From: Alloscardovia criceti DSM 17774
GTDB lineage: Bacteria; Actinomycetota; Actinomycetes; Actinomycetales; Bifidobacteriaceae
Direction of reading: 5' to 3'
Assembly (NCBI RefSeq): GCF_000376885.1
Contig: NZ_AQXR01000011.1
Coordinates: forward strand, 124,001 to 188,000
Length of the DNA stretch: 64,000 bases
The notes under the pieces were generated by a model that made no database searches, had not been told where the DNA came from, and saw only the letters and a program-made list of their open reading frames with translations. Every line of letters starts with the position of its first letter. Position 1 is the stretch's first letter. Both the position numbers and the translations under genes were made by a program. Of the stretch, positions 17,680-26,371 are shown one piece after another.

Positions 17680-20256
17680 ATGCCAGGAGCAAATCTCACG
17701 CGCATCGAAGCTGAAGAGCGCGCACGCATTATTTCCAACGCACACTACACCGTGCATTTGGATCTCAACCAAGGCGAAAATGACTTCCGCTCAGTTTCTA
17801 CTATCGAATTCGACGCAGAAAAAGGCGCCTCCACTTTTGTGGATTTAATTGCCAACACCGTCACCTCCGTGGAATTCAACGGTGAACAGCTCGACCCAGC
17901 CACCGTTTTCGTAGACAATCGCATCGAGCTGACCAACCTCGCCGAGCACAACACGGTGACCATCGACGCTCTGGCACAGTATTCTCATACTGGTGAGGGC
18001 ATGCATCGTAGCCTTGATCCAACGGATGGCAACGTGTACCTCTACACTCAGTTCGAAGTGCCGGATGCACGTCGCGTGTATGCCGTTTTCGATCAGCCGG
18101 ATATCAAGGCACAGTTTGACTTTACGGTGGATGCGCCACAGGCCTGGGAAGTAATTTCCATCATGCCAGCCGACGAGCCAGAGGATTTGGGCAATGGTTC
18201 CAAGCATTGGACATTCCCAACCACTCCAACCATGAGCTCCTACCTGACTGCTTTTGTGGCAGGACCTTATGCCAGCTGGCACACGTCTCACGTGCTGTCG
18301 GATGGCCGCGAAGTGCCTATGGCTATTTATGCACGCCAGGCTTTGAAGGATGCCATGGCCAAGGATGTGGATTACTTGTTTAACGTCACCAAGGCGGGCA
18401 TGGACTTCTACGATAAGACTTGGGGAGTGCCATACCCATATGCCAAGTACGATCAGCTTTTCGTGCCAGAGTACAACGCGGGCGCTATGGAAAACATCGG
18501 TACGGTAACCATTCGTGACTCCTATGTCTTTGAGTCCAAGGTGACAGATGCTTTGGCTGAACGTCGCGATGTTACTGTGCTCCACGAGTTGGCACACATG
18601 TGGTTCGGCGATCTGGTCACTATGAAGTGGTGGAACGACCTGTGGCTCAACGAATCCTTCGCAGAATTCACCTCCACCTTGGCCACGGCAGAAACCACCC
18701 AGTGGAGCGATGCATGGGCTACCTTCGCGTCCGGCGAAAAGAGCTGGGGACAGGCTCAGGATGAAATGCCTACAACCCACCCAATCGTGGCAGAAATTAA
18801 GGATTTGCACGATACTGAGGTCAACTTCGACGGCATTACGTATGCAAAGGGCGCTTCCGTGCTGAAGCAGCTGGTGGCATATGTGGGTCGTAAGGAATTC
18901 TTCGCTGGCATTCATAATTACCTCGAAAAGCACCAGTATGCGAATGCTACCTTGGCTGATTTGCTTGCTGAATTGGAAGCAACTTCTGGTCGTGATTTGA
19001 AGAGCTGGTCTAAGCAGTGGCTGGAAAACGCGGGCATTAACACTATCACCTCTGAGGTCAAGACCGCAGCGGATGGTACCATCGAGGAAATGGCACTTGT
19101 GCAGTCTGCTTCGCAGGAATATCCAGTATTACGCACGCATCGCTTGGCTGTGGCATTCTACGAAGAAAATGCAGATGGCCAGGTAGAGCTGACCGAACGC
19201 TTCGATTTGGATGTGGAAGGCGAGCGCACCATCGTTGAAGCGGTGAAGGGCAAGAAGCGTCCTGCCTTTATCATGGTGAACGAAGATGATTTGACCTACA
19301 CTAAGCTGCGCTTCGATGAGCAGTCCTTGCAGTTTGCATTAGATAATCTGTACAAGTTCACGGATGCCTTGACACGTGCGGTGGTCTGGTTGAGCTTGTG
19401 GGATATGACCCGCGATGCTCAGCTGCCAGCCACGCAGTTCATTCACACCAGCTTGAAGGCTTTGAGCACGGAGAAGGAATCTACCACCTTCCGTTATGCT
19501 TTGGCTCAGGTGGCTACGGCTGTGGGACATTATGTGCCAGTGGCGCAGCGCGAAGCCCTGAAGAAGGAAATCGCTCAGGAACTCTTCCGCTTGGCTCAGG
19601 CTGCTGAGGACGGCTCCGATGAGCAGTTCCAGTTGGTTACCGCGTATCTGAACAATGGCTCAGATGACCAGTTCGCAGAGCATGCTCAGGCTTTGCTCGA
19701 TGGTAGCCTCAGCTTCGAGGGCTTGGAGATTGACAACAACTTCCGTTGGACGATTATCATCGCTCAGGCTGCGGCGGGCGTCATCGATGCACAGAAGGTG
19801 GATGAGGAACTTGCCGCTCGCGATACTACAGAAAACCGTCAGTTTGCGGTGATGGCGAAGGCTGCGATTCCTACACCGGAAGCTAAGGCTTGGGCATGGG
19901 ATCAGGCTTTGCACAATACCGAGCTGACGAATTCTCAGCTGGAAAATGTGGCTGGTGGATTCTCCATGAACTCTGACCCTGAACTCTATGCTCAGTACGT
20001 AGATAAGTACGGCGATGTCATCGACTGGGTGTGGGAGAACAAGACCTTCCACATGTCCGAAGCTTTGCTCAAGGGCACATCGCGCGGATCTGGCTTGTAT
20101 CCAAGCTTCGCGGATCCTGCGCGTCTCGTCGAAGTAGGAGAGAAGTGGTTGGCTGCGCATCCAGATGCAGCAGATGCTTTGCGTCGTATGGTTCGCGAGA
20201 ATTTGGACTCGTCGCAGCGTGCATTGCGCGTTGTGCGATACAACGAGTCACTCTAA
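17680..20256 (+). CDS. pepN: Aminopeptidase N (M1 family)
   Basis: 858 residues, the length of actinobacterial PepN. GAMEN is at about 267-271, the zinc motif HELAH at about 302-306 and the third ligand Glu in NESFAEF near 324. A large C-terminal helical ERAP1-like domain follows. It removes N-terminal residues from peptides in the cytoplasm. The 103-nt gap before it contains an imperfect GTGTGTG...CACACAC hairpin (17615-17662) that could be a weak terminator or leader structure. The start is supported by AAAAGAG upstream. Confidence 0.96.
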   Translation: MPGANLTRIEAEERARIISNAHYTVHLDLNQGENDFRSVSTIEFDAEKGASTFVDLIANTVTSVEFNGEQLDPATVFVDNRIELTNLAEHNTVTIDALAQYSHTGEGMHRSLDPTDGNVYLYTQFEVPDARRVYAVFDQPDIKAQFDFTVDAPQAWEVISIMPADEPEDLGNGSKHWTFPTTPTMSSYLTAFVAGPYASWHTSHVLSDGREVPMAIYARQALKDAMAKDVDYLFNVTKAGMDFYDKTWGVPYPYAKYDQLFVPEYNAGAMENIGTVTIRDSYVFESKVTDALAERRDVTVLHELAHMWFGDLVTMKWWNDLWLNESFAEFTSTLATAETTQWSDAWATFASGEKSWGQAQDEMPTTHPIVAEIKDLHDTEVNFDGITYAKGASVLKQLVAYVGRKEFFAGIHNYLEKHQYANATLADLLAELEATSGRDLKSWSKQWLENAGINTITSEVKTAADGTIEEMALVQSASQEYPVLRTHRLAVAFYEENADGQVELTERFDLDVEGERTIVEAVKGKKRPAFIMVNEDDLTYTKLRFDEQSLQFALDNLYKFTDALTRAVVWLSLWDMTRDAQLPATQFIHTSLKALSTEKESTTFRYALAQVATAVGHYVPVAQREALKKEIAQELFRLAQAAEDGSDEQFQLVTAYLNNGSDDQFAEHAQALLDGSLSFEGLEIDNNFRWTIIIAQAAAGVIDAQKVDEELAARDTTENRQFAVMAKAAIPTPEAKAWAWDQALHNTELTNSQLENVAGGFSMNSDPELYAQYVDKYGDVIDWVWENKTFHMSEALLKGTSRGSGLYPSFADPARLVEVGEKWLAAHPDAADALRRMVRENLDSSQRALRVVRYNESL

Positions 20257-20344
20257 GCACTCGTACGCACAGCAGTCACGCACGCGGGGCTGAGAACGCT
20301 CTGCGATACGGGCTTTGCGCATAGATTGTAAAATCAACACACAT

Positions 20345-20384
20345 AACCTGCCGTCAGACTACAATGGTTTAGCGGCAGGTTTTT
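20345..20384 (+). terminator. Rho-independent terminator between pepN and glmM
   Basis: AACCTGCCG (20345-20353) pairs with CGGCAGGTT (20373-20381), with a T5 run at 20380-20384. The 19-nt loop is large. It ends only 20 nt before glmM, so glmM expression requires read-through or a promoter overlapping this region. Confidence 0.75.
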
Positions 20385-20404
20385 CTAGTTGTTAAGGAGA
20401 GGAA

Positions 20405-21775
20405 ATGCCTCGTCTTTTTGGTACTGATGGTGTGCGCGGTTTGGCAAATGGTTTGCTCACCGCCGACCTTGCATTAAAAATGGGTGATGCTGCGGTACGC
20501 GTATTCGCCGGAAGCACTGCTCATGGTCGACATCGCGCATTAATTGGTCGAGATACTCGTGTTTCTGGAGATTTTTTGGCTTCGGCTCTGGCTGCAGGTA
20601 TGAGCTCGGGTGGTTTTGATGTCATCGACGTAGGTATTTTGCCAACGCCGGGTTTGGCATATTTGACCTCGGTATTGAACGTAGAGATGGGTGCAGTTAT
20701 TTCCGCCTCCCATAATGCCATGCCAGATAATGGTATTAAATTCTTCGCTCGTGGTGGTTTTAAGCTGCCAGATGCGAAGGAAGATGAGATTGAGGAATTG
20801 CTCGGTACACAGTGGGATCGTCCAACGGGCGCGGGCGTAGGCCGTATTTCTCACGACAATGTCACCGCCACCAATTTGTATATCGATCATCTCGTATCTT
20901 CTATTGCCCCTATGGGCAAGGATAAGATCCAGCCTCAGCCATTGAAGGGTTTGCGCATCGTAGCCGACTGTGCGAACGGCGCTACATCGGCTGTAGCACC
21001 GGAAGCCTTGCGTCGCGCAGGTGCCGATGTCGTCGTGATTAACGCATCCCCAGATGGTTATAACATCAACGACCATGCAGGCTCCACACATCCGGAGCAG
21101 TTGCAGGCTATGGTAAAGGCTAGCGATGCGGATATGGGTGTGGCCTTCGATGGCGATGCTGACCGTTGTCTTGCCGTCGATGCAGAGGGCACGCTCGTCA
21201 ACGGCGATCAGATTATGGGTATTCTTGCGCGTTCGTACAAGGAGCAAGGCAAGCTCAAGGACAATACGCTGGTCATCACCGTTATGAGCAATTTGGGTTT
21301 AATCCTCGCTTTGAAGGATATGGGCATTAACACTGTCCAGACCTCTGTAGGTGACCGTTATGTGCTCGAAGCTATGCTGGAGAACGGCTATACCCTCGGC
21401 GGTGAGCAGTCGGGTCATGTGATTAATCGTGAATTTGCTACCACCGGTGATGGTACTTTGACGGCATTGTGCCTTGCCAATGAGGTAGTAAAGTCCGGTA
21501 AGACGTTGAAGGAGCTGGCTGCGGACTTCCCACAGCTGCCTCAGCAATTGGTCAACGTGCCAAACGTAGACAAGTTGGCTGCATACACGAACGAGGCCGT
21601 GCAAGAGGCTATCCGCAAGGAAGAGCAGTACTTGGGCGAAACGGGTCGTGTGTTGCTGCGTCCATCTGGTACGGAACCTTTGGTACGTGTCATGGCTGAA
21701 GCTGCAACCCAAGAGCAGGCAGATGAGGTCTGCGCACGCTTGGCTGAGGTTGTCGCCCGCGAGCTTGCATTGTAA
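20405..21775 (+). CDS. glmM: Phosphoglucosamine mutase
   Basis: Interconverts glucosamine-6-phosphate and glucosamine-1-phosphate on the way to UDP-GlcNAc. 456 residues. The phosphoserine loop is ISASHNAMPDNG near 99-109, the metal loop FDGDADR near 247, and the C-terminal phosphate loop RPSGTEPLVRVM near 418. AAGGAG lies before the ATG. def follows after 60 nt and the two end at the same terminator, suggesting an operon. Confidence 0.97.
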   Translation: MPRLFGTDGVRGLANGLLTADLALKMGDAAVRVFAGSTAHGRHRALIGRDTRVSGDFLASALAAGMSSGGFDVIDVGILPTPGLAYLTSVLNVEMGAVISASHNAMPDNGIKFFARGGFKLPDAKEDEIEELLGTQWDRPTGAGVGRISHDNVTATNLYIDHLVSSIAPMGKDKIQPQPLKGLRIVADCANGATSAVAPEALRRAGADVVVINASPDGYNINDHAGSTHPEQLQAMVKASDADMGVAFDGDADRCLAVDAEGTLVNGDQIMGILARSYKEQGKLKDNTLVITVMSNLGLILALKDMGINTVQTSVGDRYVLEAMLENGYTLGGEQSGHVINREFATTGDGTLTALCLANEVVKSGKTLKELAADFPQLPQQLVNVPNVDKLAAYTNEAVQEAIRKEEQYLGETGRVLLRPSGTEPLVRVMAEAATQEQADEVCARLAEVVARELAL

Positions 21776-21835
21776 TTCCAAGAAATTTCCAATTTTCAAG
21801 ATTTTCAAGTTTTTTCAAGCTGTAGAGGAGACCCC

Positions 21836-22489
21836 ATGGCATGGAATAGCAAAAATGTAGACAAAGAATTCGACCGTGATGTGCGCTCCTTGCTGTCGGA
21901 TACGGATGAAGATGGCAATTTGCCTATCGTCCAATTGGGTGAGCCGGTGCTGCGCATGGAGACTGAAAAGTACAATGGTCAGCTCAGCCAAAAAACCTTG
22001 CTCCGTCTTATCGAGCTTATGCATGGCACCATGCTGGCTGCTCCGGGCGTGGGCTTAGCCGCTCCACAGATTGGCTTAGGATTGGCGATCGCCGTCATTG
22101 AAGACCATGTGCGAGATGATGAGGACGACCCGCGCGGCATTGCGGAGCTGCCCTTTACGACCTTAATCAATCCACACTATGAGCCATTGGGCGAGGAGAC
22201 GGCAAGCTTCTACGAGGGTTGCCTGAGCTTTGACGGCTATCAGGCAGTGCGCAAGAGATACTTGCATATTAAGGCCACGTGGATGGATGAGGCAGGCAAT
22301 GAGCATGAGCAAGAAATGCATAACTGGCCTGCACGCATTTTCCAGCACGAAACGGATCACCTGTCTGGCGAAGTGTATATCGACAAGGCAGAGACCCGCA
22401 GTTTGACGACCTATGACAATCTTGAGGATTATTGGGCTTTTGAAGCTGTGCCTCACGAGGCATCTGAAGCGCTGGGCTTCGAGCTCTAG
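21836..22489 (+). CDS. def: Peptide deformylase
   Basis: Removes the N-formyl group from nascent proteins; Fe2+/Zn2+ hydrolase. 217 residues. The three family motifs are present: GVGLAAPQIG (about 70-79), EGCLS (about 127-131) with the metal Cys, and QHETDH (about 170-175) with the two metal His and catalytic Glu. GAGGAGA precedes the start. The stop is followed by a bidirectional terminator shared with the convergent gene. Confidence 0.97.
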   Translation: MAWNSKNVDKEFDRDVRSLLSDTDEDGNLPIVQLGEPVLRMETEKYNGQLSQKTLLRLIELMHGTMLAAPGVGLAAPQIGLGLAIAVIEDHVRDDEDDPRGIAELPFTTLINPHYEPLGEETASFYEGCLSFDGYQAVRKRYLHIKATWMDEAGNEHEQEMHNWPARIFQHETDHLSGEVYIDKAETRSLTTYDNLEDYWAFEAVPHEASEALGFEL

Positions 22490-22505
22490 GAATTTCAAAC
22501 AAAAC

Positions 22506-22548
22506 AGCGGGGTTGGTTTGGGCTATCAAAGCCTGTACCAACCCCGCT
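22506..22548. terminator. Bidirectional terminator between def and the convergent arylsulfotransferase-like gene
   Basis: A perfect 12-bp stem: AGCGGGGTTGGT (22506-22517) with ACCAACCCCGCT (22537-22548). It lies between convergent stops at 22489 and 22568. The plus side lacks a strong T run; AAAAC on its 5' side gives GTTTTG for the minus strand. Confidence 0.8.
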
Positions 22549-22567
22549 TGTGTATCGTAAATATGCG

Positions 22568-24373
22568 CTAGTACTGGCCGGCGAAATAAAAGCCATTCAA
22601 AGGCAGATATTGCACACTGCGCAGTTGTGCTAACGGAGAGGTGCCGGACGAAGAAGTCTGAGCGCTGTAATGCGCCAGTTCAGAGCCTGTGCCATCGTAT
22701 ACGGTCCACGTATGATCCCACGTATCAGTGGTGACGAGCATATTTTCGACCTTCTGGGCGTTGCCATCCAAGGCCGAGTAATCCGTTTGCACGGACGATT
22801 CCAAGGAATATGTGCGCGCAAACGGATCCACATGAAGCGTATACACAAAAGAATGCGCCTGCGTACCCGCCGGATCGACGCGCTGTGATGCCTGAGGAAT
22901 GGCCGCACTCCAGTTAAAGCTGGGATTGCTCGGGGAGTAGGCGAAATTATTATTCAACAAGGTGAGCGTATAACCGCTTGAGCTTACGTCGCTGATAGTA
23001 AGGCTGCTTTGCCCGGCAAAATCGCTGAAATCGCCGTTCTTCGCGAGCAGTAGATACGAGTATTTGGGATCCGTCCACAAGCCGGCAGGGCCGATAATCG
23101 AGGTCAAATTCGGCGAATCCGTCGAAATATCAATGCTCAGCAAGGAGGATGTTTCTCGCGACGACAGCAGAACGGTATCGTCATCAATCATGGCTATGGA
23201 ATTGAGTCCCAACCAATTCCAAGAACTATCCGTGGAGGTGCCGTCAGCCGCTAAGGCTAAGTGCTCGGTGGCGGAGCGGTAAGAATTCAGCAGCGTGGAG
23301 GTGTTGACCAGCATGCGCGTTTTACCGTTGAGAGCGCTGATGCGCACCACATACGTGCCCACCTCATGTGTCTCGTCATAGGTCGCTCCATCGGTAGCAA
23401 TGGCCACAATATTTCCCGCCGAATCCATCGTAAAATCACCGGCCAGCGAGTAGCGGTCACCAAAATTAATGAAATTATCTACATAGCCCGTGCGGTCTAC
23501 AGCCACGATTTGCGTAGGGCTGATAGCGTAGTACAGATGATTCTTGTACTGGATAAAACGTGTGGCCGAGGAATTTTTCAAAGGAATTTCGCCACGCAAA
23601 ACCCCATCAGAGTCGTATAAATACGTGAAATTCGCATTGCCGGAGCTGCGGGGCATGACTGCAAAGAGCCCGTCCCCCAAATTTGTGTACGGCACATTCG
23701 ACCCCGTGTGTGCCAAATGTGACACAGAAATCTGTACGGGCTCGTTGGACAGCACATCGCCCATGTCGTAGGAATATGTGCGCGTAGTCTGCTCACCCGC
23801 GGCATCCGTAATAGTGAAGGTCACCACGTTGCGCGTGGAGGGAATCAACCCGATAACTTGGAATTCGTGCGTGCGACCACGCTGTGTAGTCGTGGAGACG
23901 GTGCGACTAAAGGTGGGATAATTCGTTTCCGGTGCAGACACGCTGTAAGATACACTCATTGGCTGCTCGGTGACGAAAAAGATGTACAGCGAGTTCGTAT
24001 TTGTGCCAAAAGGATTTGCTTCGATGAGCATGTGATCCATAGTGAAGCGTGTGCTAGCTTTTTGGCGATCTATCTGGTTTTGTGCTCGCGTTTGATAGCC
24101 GATGGTATAGATGCGTTCGATGGAGTCTGATAGCAGATTTTCTGGGGAATTGCGTCTTTCATTGTAATACGTCAAAGCACCCCAGAGAGTGAGGATAACG
24201 ACGAGCACCACAGACAGAGAAACTGCGCTACGACGTAAACGTTCTAATAAGCTTTGGGATTCTAATGCCTTCTTGGGCAGGTCTCGAGCTTCTCTCGAAG
24301 ACGGAACAGACCTGAAATCGGAGCTTTTCGTACGGTTTCCCGATGTATGGTGCACGATTTCAGGTCTGGTCAT
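22568..24373 (-). CDS. Arylsulfotransferase-fold membrane-anchored protein lacking the catalytic histidines
   Basis: 601 residues: a charged N-terminal tail, one membrane segment at about 50-68, then an extracytoplasmic domain resembling the ASST N-terminal domain and beta-propeller (ANPFGTNTNSLYIFF near 115, HEFQVIGLIPST near 170, SWNWLGLNSIAMIDDD near 387, VLLSSRETS near 404). ASST enzymes move sulfate between phenolic compounds through a sulfo-His intermediate. At the three places where my recollection of the family has His (HHD near 272, xHLNSI near 387, GQHDA near 456), this protein reads TRF, LGLNSI and GQSSL. The Arg in SSR is kept, 17-18 residues after the second site, as expected. 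It is therefore probably not a sulfotransferase; a binding or structural role is inferred. It ends at the terminator shared with def. Confidence 0.65.
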   Translation of the reverse strand: MTRPEIVHHTSGNRTKSSDFRSVPSSREARDLPKKALESQSLLERLRRSAVSLSVVLVVILTLWGALTYYNERRNSPENLLSDSIERIYTIGYQTRAQNQIDRQKASTRFTMDHMLIEANPFGTNTNSLYIFFVTEQPMSVSYSVSAPETNYPTFSRTVSTTTQRGRTHEFQVIGLIPSTRNVVTFTITDAAGEQTTRTYSYDMGDVLSNEPVQISVSHLAHTGSNVPYTNLGDGLFAVMPRSSGNANFTYLYDSDGVLRGEIPLKNSSATRFIQYKNHLYYAISPTQIVAVDRTGYVDNFINFGDRYSLAGDFTMDSAGNIVAIATDGATYDETHEVGTYVVRISALNGKTRMLVNTSTLLNSYRSATEHLALAADGTSTDSSWNWLGLNSIAMIDDDTVLLSSRETSSLLSIDISTDSPNLTSIIGPAGLWTDPKYSYLLLAKNGDFSDFAGQSSLTISDVSSSGYTLTLLNNNFAYSPSNPSFNWSAAIPQASQRVDPAGTQAHSFVYTLHVDPFARTYSLESSVQTDYSALDGNAQKVENMLVTTDTWDHTWTVYDGTGSELAHYSAQTSSSGTSPLAQLRSVQYLPLNGFYFAGQY

Positions 24374-24480
24374 GTGTTCTCCACCTTTATCCGTTATTTC
24401 AAGTCCTCTTTAAGAATTATACGAGAGAACCCTACGAAAAGTGCGGACAGAGGCAGGAGAGTGCGTATGCAGTTGTGCGT

Positions 24481-25803
24481 TTAGATGTTCATCAAGTCGT
24501 TGAAGGACTCGATCATCGTAGGATGTGTGAAGATAGCATCACGCATATAAGTGTAAGGAATGTGGTTATCCATAGCCATCTTAATGTAGTTGATGAGCTC
24601 TTCAGCCTTATCGCCGTACAAGCTGGCGCCCACGATTTCCTTGGTGTCCTTGTCTACGACCACCTTGAAAAGACCGCGAGGGTCATTGTTGATCTTGTGA
24701 CGAGGAATGGAATTGACAGGAATGGTGTTTTCTGCCACATTCATGCCCTTGTCCCGCGCTTCTTGGAAGGTCAGACCAATGCGAGCCAAGGTTGGGGTGA
24801 TGAAGACGGAGTATGGCACGTGTCCGCGGTTTTGTGTGGTGCGATGTCCATTACCGAAGATTTGGCTGCGTACAATGCGGAAGTCGTCTAGAGAAATATA
24901 GGTGAACTGCATGCCACCATATACATCGCCCACAGCATACACACCTGGCACAGTGGTTTCCAACTTTTCGTTGACGACGATTTCGGAGCGGTCTCCCACC
25001 TTGATATCCGTGTTTTCCAAGCCGAGACTTGCGATGCGAGGGCGGCGACCCGTAGCCACCAGCACAGCATTGCCATCAAAATCGCCTGCGCTGGTGTGTA
25101 CTGTGGCAAAGCCGTCGTGATCGGTAACAGACTGCGTGTCCACATTCAGTACGAATTCCACACCCGCAGCCTTCAAATCCTTAATGGCTTCTTCTGCAAT
25201 CTGTGCATCTTCGCGCGGCATAAGCTTGCCTGAGCGCTCCAACACGGTGACTTTGCTGCCAAAAGTGGTGAGCATAGACGCAAACTCGAGAGCAATGTAT
25301 CCGCCGCCGATGATGACAACTTGGCGAGGCAGATTGTTCAAATCCAAAGCCTCGGTAGAGGTAATCATGTACTGGGAATCTGCAAGACCCTCAATGTCTG
25401 GGACGATGGAGGTAGCGCCTGTGTTGATGATGATGTGCTCAGCTGTATAGGTATCGAGTACCTTATCGCCATCGAGCACTTCTACGGTCTTATTTCCAGT
25501 AAACCGGGCTGTGCCATCAATAACCTGGATATTGTCATCATCTGCCAGCATGTGGTAATTCTTGCCGTTCAAGGCGCTGACCACAGCCTTTTTGCGATCC
25601 ATGGCATCGTCGAAGTTTAATCCTTGATTGCTAGCTACAACGAGGGTCTTGCTTGGGATGCAAGCGATGTTAATGCAGGTGCCGCCGTACATAAGCTTGG
25701 ACTGCTCAATCACTGCTACAGTTTTACCTTCTTTGCTGGCTGCCTTGGCAAAAGTCTTTCCTGCTTTTCCAAAACCGATGATGATGAAATCAAACTGTTG
25801 CAT
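24481..25803 (-). CDS. RclA-like flavoprotein disulfide reductase
   Basis: 440-residue class I pyridine nucleotide-disulfide oxidoreductase. The FAD motif GFGKAG is at 10-15, the redox pair is Cys43-Cys48 (GGTCINIACIPSK), and a second Rossmann motif IGGGYIALEFA (about 165) binds NAD(P)H. The C-terminus has FTHPTMIES with the His-Pro-Thr and Glu of the catalytic dyad. The overall sequence resembles RclA/YkgC-type proteins, linked to reactive chlorine and copper stress, more than lipoamide dehydrogenase. AAGGAGA precedes the ATG. It overlaps the upstream Rrf2 gene by 14 nt, so both are co-translated and the regulator probably controls it. Confidence 0.85.
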   Translation of the reverse strand: MQQFDFIIIGFGKAGKTFAKAASKEGKTVAVIEQSKLMYGGTCINIACIPSKTLVVASNQGLNFDDAMDRKKAVVSALNGKNYHMLADDDNIQVIDGTARFTGNKTVEVLDGDKVLDTYTAEHIIINTGATSIVPDIEGLADSQYMITSTEALDLNNLPRQVVIIGGGYIALEFASMLTTFGSKVTVLERSGKLMPREDAQIAEEAIKDLKAAGVEFVLNVDTQSVTDHDGFATVHTSAGDFDGNAVLVATGRRPRIASLGLENTDIKVGDRSEIVVNEKLETTVPGVYAVGDVYGGMQFTYISLDDFRIVRSQIFGNGHRTTQNRGHVPYSVFITPTLARIGLTFQEARDKGMNVAENTIPVNSIPRHKINNDPRGLFKVVVDKDTKEIVGASLYGDKAEELINYIKMAMDNHIPYTYMRDAIFTHPTMIESFNDLMNI

Positions 25804-26227
25804 GAGATTTCTCCTTAGAAATAATGGTTTTTAAAATGTCGTCGATGGTGTATTGGCTGTAATAGTTTTTGAGGATCTTGAATTCCTCGTGAACTAAAGC
25901 GCTAGTAATGGAGCTCATATTGCGTGAAATTTCGCAGGAGCTGTCCGGCGTGCCGGTGAGGATGCGTGGATCGATATCGTGGTTTCGTAAGAGTTCAAAA
26001 AGCGTGGAAAGCTGTACGTCGTTGGTAAGCGGAGTGGCGGTGTATCCGCCGGACTTTCCGTTCTTCGATTCTACTAATCCTTGATCGCATAACACACGCA
26101 TTACGCGGCGAAGTTGCACGGGATTTACGCAAATGAGCTCGGCAAGTTGAGATGATGAAAAGGACTCACCCGCATGCTTAGACAGATATGCCAAAGCATG
26201 TATAGCGATGGTGAATTGTAGATTCAT
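25790..26227 (-). CDS. Rrf2-family transcriptional regulator
   Basis: 145 residues with the Rrf2 winged helix: MNLQFTIAIHALAYL at the N-terminus, recognition helix region ICVNPVQLRRVMRVL, wing SGGYTATPL. Cysteines are at 33, 47 and 98. Only Cys98 lies in the region where IscR/NsrR carry three Fe-S ligands, so Fe-S binding looks unlikely and thiol redox sensing is possible. The ATG has AGAGG upstream. It is the first gene of a two-gene operon with the RclA-like reductase and diverges from the secreted protein gene at 26372. The AT palindrome at 26252-26265 in its promoter is a candidate operator. Confidence 0.88.
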   Translation of the reverse strand: MNLQFTIAIHALAYLSKHAGESFSSSQLAELICVNPVQLRRVMRVLCDQGLVESKNGKSGGYTATPLTNDVQLSTLFELLRNHDIDPRILTGTPDSSCEISRNMSSITSALVHEEFKILKNYYSQYTIDDILKTIISKEKSHATV

Positions 26228-26251
26228 AGCACCTCTTTAATGGTAACTTTG

Positions 26252-26266
26252 ATAATTACAATTATA
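26252..26266. promoter_or_regulatory. AT-rich palindrome overlapping the rrf2 -10 region
   Basis: ATAATT-AC-AATTAT (26252-26265) is an imperfect palindrome 25 nt before the rrf2 start. On the minus strand TATAAT (26266-26261) is a good -10 hexamer, with a weak -35 (CTGTGC, 26289-26284) at 17-nt spacing. The overlap of palindrome and -10 would suit autorepression by the Rrf2 protein; this is inferred. Confidence 0.45.
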
Positions 26267-26288
26267 TATAGCGTGCGGACAATGCACA

Positions 26289-26297
26289 GGGGGGGGG
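26289..26297 (+). repeat. Homopolymeric G tract (G9)
   Basis: Nine consecutive G in the intergenic region between the divergent rrf2 and the secreted protein gene, directly next to the proposed rrf2 -35. Such tracts are prone to slipped-strand length change and can alter promoter spacing. It lies 74 nt before the start at 26372. Confidence 0.8.
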
Positions 26298-26371
26298 AGG
26301 AAGTGGTGTAAATTAGAATAGGTGGAGGAGAGAAACTAAAGCCATAATATGTAGGGATGGAGAAGAGAAAA

